Below are positions 1 through 5,103 of a stretch of DNA of 7,875 nt, one piece after another. Each line of letters opens with the position of its first letter. Position 1 is the stretch's first letter. This stretch comes from Verrucomicrobiales bacterium. GTDB lineage: Bacteria; Verrucomicrobiota; Verrucomicrobiia; Limisphaerales; UBA1096. Where the stretch lies: positions 1 to 7,875 of the forward strand of contig NZFR01000059.1 of assembly GCA_002689335.1 (NCBI GenBank). Direction: 5' to 3'. A program made the position numbers and the translations under genes. The notes under the pieces were generated by a model. The model was given only the letters and a program-made list of their open reading frames with translations, was not told where the DNA came from and did not search any database.

Positions 1-2
1 CG

Positions 3-374
3 GAGTCGGAGCCGTTCGATGCAGAAGGGCAGCTCACATGGGATGGAGAGTTGCCGGTGTTGAAGTTTAATTTCGATATCGAGCAGGAACTGACGAGCGA
101 CGAGTTCAAAGGCATCACCGTGTTGGTTTCCGCAGTAGGCACCGTCGTGGCGCGGGGCGAGCGGTTGGAGATCGAACAGCCGGTGTTGGCCATCGACCCC
201 GTCGAAAACGGGCTTCGCGTGAGCTGGGCACCGGGCAATTACGTACTTGAGGCCTCGCCCGAACCCACCTTCGCTGAACCGAAACGCATCAACCTCGAAG
301 AAGGTCAAACGGAACAAATCGAGCAGCCTGACCCGAAGTATTCCCAGAGCTTTTTTCGTTTGCGTGTGATATGA
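3..374 (+). CDS. C-terminal part of a secreted protein with a beta-sandwich (FN3-like) tail, 5' partial
   Basis: The frame is open from the window edge, so this is the last ~123 residues of a longer protein; the internal TTG at 51 is not a convincing start. The sequence is acidic and beta-rich. Its last ~60 residues (from GLRVSWAPGNYVLEASPEPTF to a terminal FFRLRVI) have the shape of the Ig/FN3-like tail common at the C-terminus of large secreted Verrucomicrobiota proteins: a strand ending SW, then YVLEAS, and a closing FFRLR strand. The first half, including FNFDIEQELTSDEFKGITVL, is not recognised. No catalytic motif is visible in this part, so the function of the full protein cannot be stated. 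TGA at 372-374 ends it. A threonine-synthase-like remnant begins within a few bases, an unusually tight junction. Confident that it is coding, moderately confident that it is an extracellular tail. Confidence 0.65.
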   Translation, partial: ESEPFDAEGQLTWDGELPVLKFNFDIEQELTSDEFKGITVLVSAVGTVVARGERLEIEQPVLAIDPVENGLRVSWAPGNYVLEASPEPTFAEPKRINLEEGQTEQIEQPDPKYSQSFFRLRVI

Positions 375-390
375 TTTGCCTGCTTGCTTG

Positions 391-401
391 CGCTTGGCCA
401 A
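391..401. repeat. CTTGGCCAA palindromic repeat unit at the junction before the gene remnant
   Basis: CGCTTGGCCAA lies 17 bases after the stop codon of the upstream gene and exactly where threonine-synthase-like similarity begins. It is preceded by partial CTTG copies (382-390). This position suits a recombination or deletion junction, which is inference. Confidence 0.75.
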
Positions 402-570
402 TCTCGAGGGCTTGGCTATCTACCCAGAAACCGCCATCTGCATGGGAGTACTCGGCCAGTTGCTTGCGAAGGGAGAAATTAAGCCAAGCTCGAGCGTGCT
501 TGTATTTATCACCGGCGGCGCAATGAAATATTCCGACATCATCGAGGAACCCACCCAACGCCAAATCCTC

Positions 571-580
571 GGCCAAGCGC
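571..580. repeat. Degenerate repeat unit GGCCAAGCGC
   Basis: CTCGGCCAAGCGC (568-580) is a one-mismatch copy of the window-wide word, followed at 585-593 by TTGGCAAGC, another decayed half-unit. Both lie in the gene remnant. Confidence 0.55.
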
Positions 581-605
581 CTGATTGGCAAGCGATAGCT
601 GAGAG

Positions 606-634
606 TTGAATTGAACGAATAACTCAAGTACTAA
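606..634 (+). promoter_or_regulatory. Possible sigma70-type promoter for the sulfatase cluster
   Basis: TTGAAT (606-611) and TACTAA (629-634) are separated by 17 bases and lie just upstream of the sulfatase ATG at 653. The match is partial (4/6 and 3/6), and verrucomicrobial promoters are poorly defined, so this is only a candidate. The 610-652 gap is the only AT-richer stretch before the four-gene cluster. Confidence 0.22.
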
Positions 635-652
635 CCTCTGGTCACTATTGAG

Positions 653-2092
653 ATGAATCTGAGAAACAATCCCCAGTTGACGAAGACATGGTTATTTTTC
701 CTGTTGTTGCTGTCGCTTGGCCAGGCGGCAGCGAAGCCGAATGTTTTGTTCATAGCGGTGGATGATCTCAACGACTGGGTCGGGGTATTGGGCGGTCATC
801 CGCAGGCTAGCACTCCGAACATCGATCGCCTGGCCAAGCGCGGGACGCTCTTCACCAACGCCCACTGTTCCGCGCCAGGTTGCAACGCCTCACGCTCGAG
901 TTTACTCAGCGGATTGCGGCCGTCGACCACCGGTATTTATGCTAACGCCCACGACTGGCGGCAGTCCCCTAGGCTGAAGGGGGCGGTCACGCTGCCCCGG
1001 CATTTCATGGACAACGGCTACCGCACGCAGGGTGCCGGCAAGCTGTTTCACGCGCACACATTTTTCGACAAGAAAAACCTCAACGGCTACCCTGATTCAG
1101 GGGCGTGGCACGATTATTTTCCGTCCAAAACACAGCAAATGCCGGATGAGGCCGTGCCGGAAAATTGGCCGGTCAATAGCAGCCGAAAGTTTTATCGGGG
1201 TCATTTCGACTGGGCCCCACTCCAAATTCCTAGCGCCGAAATGGCCGATGCCAAGGTTGTCTCGTGGGCGGCCAAGCGCTTGGCCAAGCGGCACGATCAA
1301 CCGCTGTTTTTGTCGGTCGGGATTTACCGTCCGCACGTGCCGTGGTACGCTCCTCAAAAATATTTCGACCGATTCCCGCTGGATGAAATCCAGCTGCCGA
1401 AACACTTGAAGGGGGATCTCGATGACGTGCCTGCTGCCGGCCAAAAAATGGCCAAGCGGCATTGGCACAAGTGGATCAACGACAACGGCGAGTGGAAAAA
1501 AGCGGTGCAGGGTTATCTTGCCTCACTCGCGTTCGCCGACGACATGGTGGGTGAACTTCTCGTCGCCCTCGACAACGGCCCGATGGCCAAGGACACGCTG
1601 ATCGTGTTTTGGGGCGACCATGGCTATCACCTTGGCGAAAAGGAGAACTGGGAAAAGTTTGCCCTGTGGGAGGACACCACCCGCGTACCGCTCATCATTG
1701 TCGATCCGCTCCGAGCCAAGCCGGGCACCCGCTGCAATTCGCCGGTTAGTTTGCTCGACTTGTACCCAACACTCATCAATTTGTGCGGGCTTGGCTCGCC
1801 GCCCCAGTCACTCGAGGGACGAAGCCTGGCCAAGCGCTTGGCCAAACCGGGCGCCAAAACCGGCCTCGTCGCCATTACCACCCATGGTAGGGGCAACCAC
1901 GCAGTGCGGTCTAGCCGGTATCGCTACATTCAGTACGCCGATGGTGGCGAGGAATTGTACGATCACCAGACTGACCCGCACGAATGGCACAATCTCGCCG
2001 GCGACCCAAGCTTGGCCAAGGTCAAATTACGCTTGGCCAAGCACCTTCCAAAAGTTAATAACGCTCCAATTTTAATTAAACGCAAAAAATGA
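653..2092 (+). CDS. Secreted sulfatase, iduronate-2-sulfatase type
   Basis: A formylglycine-dependent type I sulfatase of 479 residues, expected to hydrolyse sulfate esters of polysaccharide outside the cytoplasm. A signal peptide is clear (residues ~11-27: hydrophobic WLFFLLLLSLGQAAA, then KPNVLFIAVDDLND, the alkaline-phosphatase-fold first strand with metal-binding D37/D38). The modification site is C77-N-A-S-R81 followed by SSLLSGLRPSTTGIY, so Cys-type with Ala rather than Pro at the third place. K130 (QGAGK), H228 (GIYRPHVPW), the WGDHGYHLGE block with D322/H323, and K335 supply the remaining expected metal and sulfate contacts. The GIYRPHVPWYAPQKYFD and LYDHQTDPHEWHNLAGDP blocks are typical of iduronate-2-sulfatase-like proteins of PVC bacteria; the actual substrate is unknown and probably algal polysaccharide. 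Five or six LAKR-coding repeat units are embedded in frame, all away from the catalytic residues. The stop overlaps the next gene's ATG (ATGA), so the two are probably co-translated. No strong ribosome site is seen before ATG 653. Confidence 0.93.
   Translation: MNLRNNPQLTKTWLFFLLLLSLGQAAAKPNVLFIAVDDLNDWVGVLGGHPQASTPNIDRLAKRGTLFTNAHCSAPGCNASRSSLLSGLRPSTTGIYANAHDWRQSPRLKGAVTLPRHFMDNGYRTQGAGKLFHAHTFFDKKNLNGYPDSGAWHDYFPSKTQQMPDEAVPENWPVNSSRKFYRGHFDWAPLQIPSAEMADAKVVSWAAKRLAKRHDQPLFLSVGIYRPHVPWYAPQKYFDRFPLDEIQLPKHLKGDLDDVPAAGQKMAKRHWHKWINDNGEWKKAVQGYLASLAFADDMVGELLVALDNGPMAKDTLIVFWGDHGYHLGEKENWEKFALWEDTTRVPLIIVDPLRAKPGTRCNSPVSLLDLYPTLINLCGLGSPPQSLEGRSLAKRLAKPGAKTGLVAITTHGRGNHAVRSSRYRYIQYADGGEELYDHQTDPHEWHNLAGDPSLAKVKLRLAKHLPKVNNAPILIKRKK
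714..729. repeat. Repeat unit CGCTTGGCCAGGCGGC in the signal peptide
   Basis: A one-mismatch copy read as SLGQAA at the end of the sulfatase signal peptide, so it shapes the region around the predicted cleavage site. Confidence 0.55.
831..840. repeat. Repeat unit TGGCCAAGCG in the sulfatase
   Basis: Read as LAKR within NIDRLAKRGTLF, a helix that precedes the active-site cysteine. Sulfatases naturally carry similar residues here (typically LA.(R/K)G), so this copy could be homology-driven rather than inserted. Confidence 0.5.
1269..1291. repeat. Double repeat with 16-bp perfect palindrome
   Basis: GGCCAAGCGCTTGGCC (1270-1285) is a perfect 16-bp palindrome, followed by AAGCGG, giving two period-12 units. 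It is read in frame as AKRLAKR within the surface helix before HDQPLFLSVGIYRPH, so the protein absorbs it without a frame change. Confidence 0.8.
1449..1460. repeat. Repeat unit TGGCCAAGCGGC
   Basis: Read as MAKRH in a polar, lysine-rich stretch of the sulfatase (GQKMAKRHWHKW). It is a half-unit with flanks diverged from the perfect palindrome. Confidence 0.5.
1826..1847. repeat. Double repeat with 16-bp perfect palindrome
   Basis: GGCCAAGCGCTTGGCC (1828-1843) is identical to the palindrome at 1270-1285. It is read as LAKRLAK in the loop after LEGRS of the sulfatase, again in the LAKR frame. Confidence 0.8.
2011..2042. repeat. Two repeat units 19 bases apart near the sulfatase 3' end
   Basis: CTTGGCCAAG (2011-2020) and CGCTTGGCCAAGC (2030-2042) are both read in the LAK frame, giving SLAKVKLRLAKHLPK. 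Sulfatases of this type normally end in a helix with a similar LAKWLPK pattern, so the element coincides with a natural lysine-rich helix. Confidence 0.7.
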
Positions 2093-2937
2093 AACGAAGA
2101 TTCCTTTTCGCGTTTATTGCGGCGGCACTGCTATTGCAGGGTTGCGCGACTGTGGACACCTCGGCCAAGCGGCAGGTTTCGGGTGGGCCTGGAAACGGCA
2201 CACTGATTATCGTTGGCGGTGGTGAGATGCCGCAGGTGATATTTGACCGCTTTTTTGAGGCGGCCGGGGGGAAGGATGCCAAGCTGGTCGTCGTGCCGAC
2301 TGCGGGGTCAGAGGCTTCGTACGATGAGACCAGTCGCTCGGTGAAGATGTTTCAAAAAGCCGGGGCGACGGATGTGCTTTTGCTGCACACGCGAGACCCG
2401 AAGGAAGCGGATACGGCTAAGTTCGGAGCGGTGCTAAAGGATGCCAAGGCGGTGTGGTTCGCGGGTGGGCGCCAATGGCGCATGGCGGACTCTTATCTCG
2501 GAACAAAAACGGAGGCTGCGTTTCACGATGTGCTGAAGCGGGGCGGGGTGATCGGCGGCAGCTCGGCCGGGGCAACGATTCAAGGTTCGTATCTTGTGCG
2601 GGGTGCGCCGGAGGGAAATCACATCATGATGTCGCCCGGCCATGAGGCGGGTTTTGGTTTTCTACGAAACGCCGCCATCGACCAGCATTTACTCGCCCGA
2701 AAACGGGAGAACGATTTGTTGCCGGTCATCCGCAAGCATCCACAGCTGCTGGGGGTGGGGATCGACGAGGCGACGGCGATCGTCCTGAAGGGCCAAACGG
2801 CTGAGGTCATCGGTAAAAGCAAGGTGCTCTTTTATGACATCGCACTGGAGAAAACGCTCGGCGAAAAATTTTATATCACGCTCGATCCTGGCGACCGTTA
2901 CAACCTCGGAGCGCGCCGCGAGTTGCCTATAAAATAG
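2089..2937 (+). CDS. Lipoprotein cyanophycinase-like peptidase (family S51)
   Basis: A 282-residue serine peptidase of family S51. Cyanophycinases of this family cut the Asp-Arg polymer cyanophycin to beta-Asp-Arg dipeptides. Residues 1-19 are a lipoprotein signal (MKRR, hydrophobic core, lipobox LQGC with C19), so the enzyme should be membrane-anchored and act outside the cytoplasm. A short linker then leads to the core: IIVGGGEMP (41-48), VVVPTAG (67-73), FAGGRQWR (124-131, with the substrate-contacting Gln), the nucleophile elbow GGSSAGA (156-162, Ser159), DQH (198-200, His200) and GIDEATA. Size and motif order fit cyanophycinase better than the shorter dipeptidase E (~230 residues), but another S51 peptide substrate is possible. 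ATG overlaps the sulfatase stop (ATGA) with no obvious ribosome site, indicating translational coupling. The stop TAG runs straight into a tandem palindromic repeat. Confidence 0.88.
   Translation: MKRRFLFAFIAAALLLQGCATVDTSAKRQVSGGPGNGTLIIVGGGEMPQVIFDRFFEAAGGKDAKLVVVPTAGSEASYDETSRSVKMFQKAGATDVLLLHTRDPKEADTAKFGAVLKDAKAVWFAGGRQWRMADSYLGTKTEAAFHDVLKRGGVIGGSSAGATIQGSYLVRGAPEGNHIMMSPGHEAGFGFLRNAAIDQHLLARKRENDLLPVIRKHPQLLGVGIDEATAIVLKGQTAEVIGKSKVLFYDIALEKTLGEKFYITLDPGDRYNLGARRELPIK
2162..2173. repeat. Repeat unit CGGCCAAGCGGC in the lipoprotein linker
   Basis: Read as SAKRQ in the flexible stretch between the lipobox Cys19 and the catalytic domain of the cyanophycinase, a position that tolerates change. 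One base differs from the core word. Confidence 0.5.
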
Positions 2938-2960
2938 CGCTTGGCCAAGCGCTTGGCCGC
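2937..2960. repeat. Tandem palindromic repeat immediately after the cyanophycinase stop
   Basis: Two period-12 units begin at the last base of the TAG stop codon and contain the perfect palindrome GGCCAAGCGCTTGGCC (2943-2958). Located in the 69-base gap between two coupled gene pairs, a transcribed copy could fold back on itself. No T-tract follows, so it is not a standard intrinsic terminator. Confidence 0.85.
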
Positions 2961-3006
2961 TCATCCTTTACAAGTGGGCATTCGCCACGGAAGATGTGGG
3001 CGCATT

Positions 3007-4452
3007 ATGAATATTCGATTACACGATGGACCGCTGGCGGAGCTGGAGTGCGACGCGTTGGTCCTGCCGTTGACGGGAGGGGGCGCGCTTGGCCAATCGG
3101 CTGCGACTCAAGTGGCCGGCCTGCGCGAGTCCGGCGAAGTGACCGGGAAACCAAGCGAGTTGACCCTCCTGCACGAGCCGAAGAATCTCGCTGCACGCCG
3201 GCTGATGCTCGTGGGGGTTGGGGATGAATTGGATGCGACTCAGGCGTTTCATTTGGCCGGCCAAGCGGTGCGTGTGGCACAGCAAAAAAAATTCAAACGG
3301 CTCGCGATCGCGTTTGAGGATGGTGGGTTGATTCGTGCCTTGGTGGAGGGTTGCGTTTACGGAGGGTATGAACGGCCGAAGTACAAAAGTGACGACTCCG
3401 CGTCGCCTGTGGAGGAGATTATGATCGTCGCACCGGGCGCGGATGAATTGGCTTTCGAAGCCGGCCGAGCCGTTGGCGAATCGGTCAATCTGACGCGCCG
3501 ATTGGTCGATATTCCTGCGAATGATCTTGGGCCGGTTGAGTTTGCCGATATGGCCGAGTCGATGGGGAGCGCCGCGGGGCTGGAGGTCGAGGTGCTCGAC
3601 GAACCGGCGCTCGAGGCGCTTGGGGCCGGTTCCCTATTGAGCGTGGCCAAGGGCTCCGCGCGACCACCCCGATTGGTTCGGCTGAGCTGGAATCCAAGCA
3701 ACGCCATTGGAGGGTCTCACCTGTTTCTTGTCGGCAAGGGGGTGACGTTTGACACTGGCGGGCTTTCGTTGAAGCCGGCGAACTCGATGGAAAAAATGAA
3801 GTACGACATGGCTGGCGCGGCGACCATGCTCGGGGCGATCACGGCAATCGCGAGGCTCGGGGTGCCGCAGCGAGTGAGCTGCCTGCTTGGCTTAGTGGAA
3901 AACATGCCCAGCGGAACGGCCACCCGCCCGGGCGATATTGTGCAGGCGATGAATGGCAAAACCATCGAGGTGATCAACACCGACGCCGAGGGCCGATTGG
4001 TTTTGGCGGACGCACTCACGTATGCGGTGAGACAGGGAGCGACGCACCTGATCGATGCCGCGACTTTGACCGGCGCGGTGAGCGTTGCACTCGGTTCAGT
4101 GAATATCGGGTTGATGAGCAACAACGAATCGTTGCAATCGCACATCACGGCATCCGGTCTCGCGATCGGAGAACATTTTTGGGCGCTGCCGATGAACGAC
4201 GATTATCTGGATCCGATGAAAGGCGACCTCTCCGACCTGCGCAACGCCGGTACGGATCGCAAGGCGGGGACGATTACGGCGGCCAAGTTTCTCGAGCAAT
4301 TCGTGGACGCCACGCCGTGGGCGCATCTGGACATCGCCGGCACGGCCAATCTCGACAAGGAACTGCCGCACGCGCCGAAAGGAGCCTCGGGCATCGCGGT
4401 GCGGTCACTGGTCTGTGCGGTGGAAAACTGGCCGAATGGAGGGCCCGGATGA
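3007..4452 (+). CDS. pepA: Leucyl aminopeptidase (family M17)
   Basis: A cytosolic two-metal aminopeptidase releasing N-terminal residues from peptides, 481 residues (E. coli PepA is 503). The N-terminal macro-like domain covers roughly 1-160 (MNIRLHDGPLAELECDALVLP; ARRLMLVGVGDELD) and the catalytic domain the rest. Metal and active-site residues are all in place: VGK244GVTFD249TGGLSLK256P, KYD267MAGAA and the signature NTD326AE328GR330L. ATG 3007 was chosen because MNIRLHDG matches the family N-terminus. An in-frame TTG at 2941 lies inside the palindromic repeat and would add an atypical MAKRLAAHPLQ leader. GGAAG at 2989-2993 is a distant, weak ribosome site. The stop overlaps the carbonic anhydrase ATG (ATGA). 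Repeat units give GALGQSAA near residue 30 and LAGQAV near residue 86, both in the non-catalytic domain. After a cyanophycinase it could finish peptide breakdown, but M17 enzymes are not established to cleave beta-Asp-Arg. Confidence 0.95.
   Translation: MNIRLHDGPLAELECDALVLPLTGGGALGQSAATQVAGLRESGEVTGKPSELTLLHEPKNLAARRLMLVGVGDELDATQAFHLAGQAVRVAQQKKFKRLAIAFEDGGLIRALVEGCVYGGYERPKYKSDDSASPVEEIMIVAPGADELAFEAGRAVGESVNLTRRLVDIPANDLGPVEFADMAESMGSAAGLEVEVLDEPALEALGAGSLLSVAKGSARPPRLVRLSWNPSNAIGGSHLFLVGKGVTFDTGGLSLKPANSMEKMKYDMAGAATMLGAITAIARLGVPQRVSCLLGLVENMPSGTATRPGDIVQAMNGKTIEVINTDAEGRLVLADALTYAVRQGATHLIDAATLTGAVSVALGSVNIGLMSNNESLQSHITASGLAIGEHFWALPMNDDYLDPMKGDLSDLRNAGTDRKAGTITAAKFLEQFVDATPWAHLDIAGTANLDKELPHAPKGASGIAVRSLVCAVENWPNGGPG
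3085..3101. repeat. Repeat unit GCGCTTGGCCAATCGGC in pepA
   Basis: Read in the alternative LGQ frame as ALGQSA in the N-terminal domain of PepA. It contains an exact TTGGCCAA core. Confidence 0.65.
3252..3268. repeat. Variant repeat TTTGGCCGGCCAAGCGG in pepA
   Basis: Two half-units share a GGCCGGCC centre instead of GGCC, read as LAGQAV. Probably a diverged copy. It is the last recognisable unit before a ~1.8-kb stretch lacking the core word. Confidence 0.45.
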
Positions 4453-5051
4453 TTTCAGCGAGTGACGCTCTCAAACAACTGAAGGAAGGCAACGACCGTT
4501 TTGTCTCCGGCAGTCCGTTGCTAGAGTCGCTGGCGAATCCCGAGCGCCGCAGCGAATTGCAGGCCGGTCAGGAACCATTTGCGATCATCCTCGGTTGTTC
4601 AGATTCGCGCGTACCATCGGAGATTGTTTTTGATTGCAGCCTTGGCCATTTATTTGTGATCCGAGTGGCCGGAAATATAGTGGCGCCGTCACAGATCGGT
4701 AGCATCGAGTACGCGACCTCGCAGTTAGGCACTCGCTTGGTCGTGGTAATGGGGCATACCGGCTGCGGCGCGGTTTCTGCCACGATCAATGAACTTCGGC
4801 AGCCCAGCGAAGATCTTTCCCCGAACCTAAGCGCGATCGTTGATCGCGTTCGTCCGGCGGTCGAGCCGTTAATGGATTCCGGTGCGAAAGAAGCCGAGTT
4901 GCTCAATCGTGCTGTGCAGGCGAATATCCACCAGTCGGTGGCGCAACTCCGTGCCGGGTCGGACATCCTCGCCGGCCAAGTGCAGGGCGATGGGCTTGAG
5001 ATTGTTGGCGCCCAATATTCGCTGAGCACCGGCCGCGTGGAATTCCTCTAG
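4449..5051 (+). CDS. Beta-class carbonic anhydrase
   Basis: A zinc enzyme of 200 residues interconverting CO2 and bicarbonate. The beta-class ligand set is complete: C50-S-D52-S-R54 in IILGCSDSRVPSE, and H103-T-G-C106 in VVMGHTGCGAV. The conserved FVIRVAGN segment lies between them (69-76). The N-terminus (SASDALKQLKEGNDRFVSG) is the usual helical start of bacterial beta-class enzymes, and no signal peptide is present, so it is cytoplasmic. The start at 4449 is supported by the ATGA overlap with pepA and by a good ribosome site GGAGGG (4438-4443) 5 bases upstream; the frame continues further upstream inside pepA, but that part is antifamily sequence. Its place at the end of the cluster suggests bicarbonate supply for carboxylation or pH balance; no partner gene here specifies which. 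Confidence 0.95.
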   Translation: MISASDALKQLKEGNDRFVSGSPLLESLANPERRSELQAGQEPFAIILGCSDSRVPSEIVFDCSLGHLFVIRVAGNIVAPSQIGSIEYATSQLGTRLVVVMGHTGCGAVSATINELRQPSEDLSPNLSAIVDRVRPAVEPLMDSGAKEAELLNRAVQANIHQSVAQLRAGSDILAGQVQGDGLEIVGAQYSLSTGRVEFL

Positions 5052-5080
5052 CCACAAGCTGCAAAAAAACGCCCCCCAAG

Positions 5081-5092
5081 TTGGCCAAGCGC
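5081..5092. repeat. Repeat unit TTGGCCAAGCGC between convergent genes
   Basis: Lies in the 52-base gap separating the carbonic anhydrase stop (5051) from the LarA-family stop (5104). A run of seven A (5063-5069) sits nearby, which would be a T-tract in the minus-strand transcript. Confidence 0.7.
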
Positions 5093-5103
5093 AGTAGTGT
5101 GTG

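Larger units (their letters stand above)
376..609 (+). pseudogene. Orphan C-terminal fragment of a threonine synthase-like PLP enzyme
   Basis: An open frame of 77 codons with no credible start (TTG at 376, no ribosome site). Translated codons 11-60 resemble the C-terminal end of PLP-dependent threonine synthases: a G-x-A-I-Y-PETA stretch, a helix (MGVLGQLLAKGEIKP), then a strand and turn VLVFITGGAMKY. This corresponds to the family pattern PE(T/G)A...L...G.I.P...VV.FNTG...KY. The rest of the enzyme, including the PLP lysine and the glycine-rich phosphate loop, is missing; upstream lies only a short repeat-like stretch (CTTGCTTGCGCTTGGCCAAT) and the stop codon of the preceding gene. The tail after KYSDIIEEP reads QILGQAPDW, where a degenerate repeat unit (571-580) occurs. 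I infer a decayed or deletion-truncated gene rather than a working short protein. The family assignment is from memory of the motif, not from a search. Confidence 0.55.

Noticed and set aside
289..627. A 112-codon minus-strand frame across the 375-652 gap
   Set aside because: It starts at TTG without a ribosome site, overlaps the upstream gene, and shows no recognisable motif, whereas the plus strand shows threonine-synthase-like sequence.
2941..3006. Upstream in-frame TTG start for pepA
   Set aside because: It lies inside the palindromic repeat and would add MAKRLAAHPLQ and further residues absent from M17 enzymes; ATG 3007 gives the family-like MNIRLHDG start.
3717..4148. 143-codon minus-strand frame within pepA
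   Set aside because: It is antisense to the intact PepA catalytic domain, including the NTDAEGRL signature, and has no independent support.
4179..4448. 90-codon N-terminal extension of the carbonic anhydrase
   Set aside because: It is pepA sequence read out of frame; the ribosome site GGAGGG and ATGA overlap fix the start at 4449.
5052..5103. Intrinsic terminator between the convergent genes
   Set aside because: A seven-A run (T-tract on the minus strand) is present, but I could not draw a stable GC-rich stem directly before it; the palindromic unit nearby has no loop.
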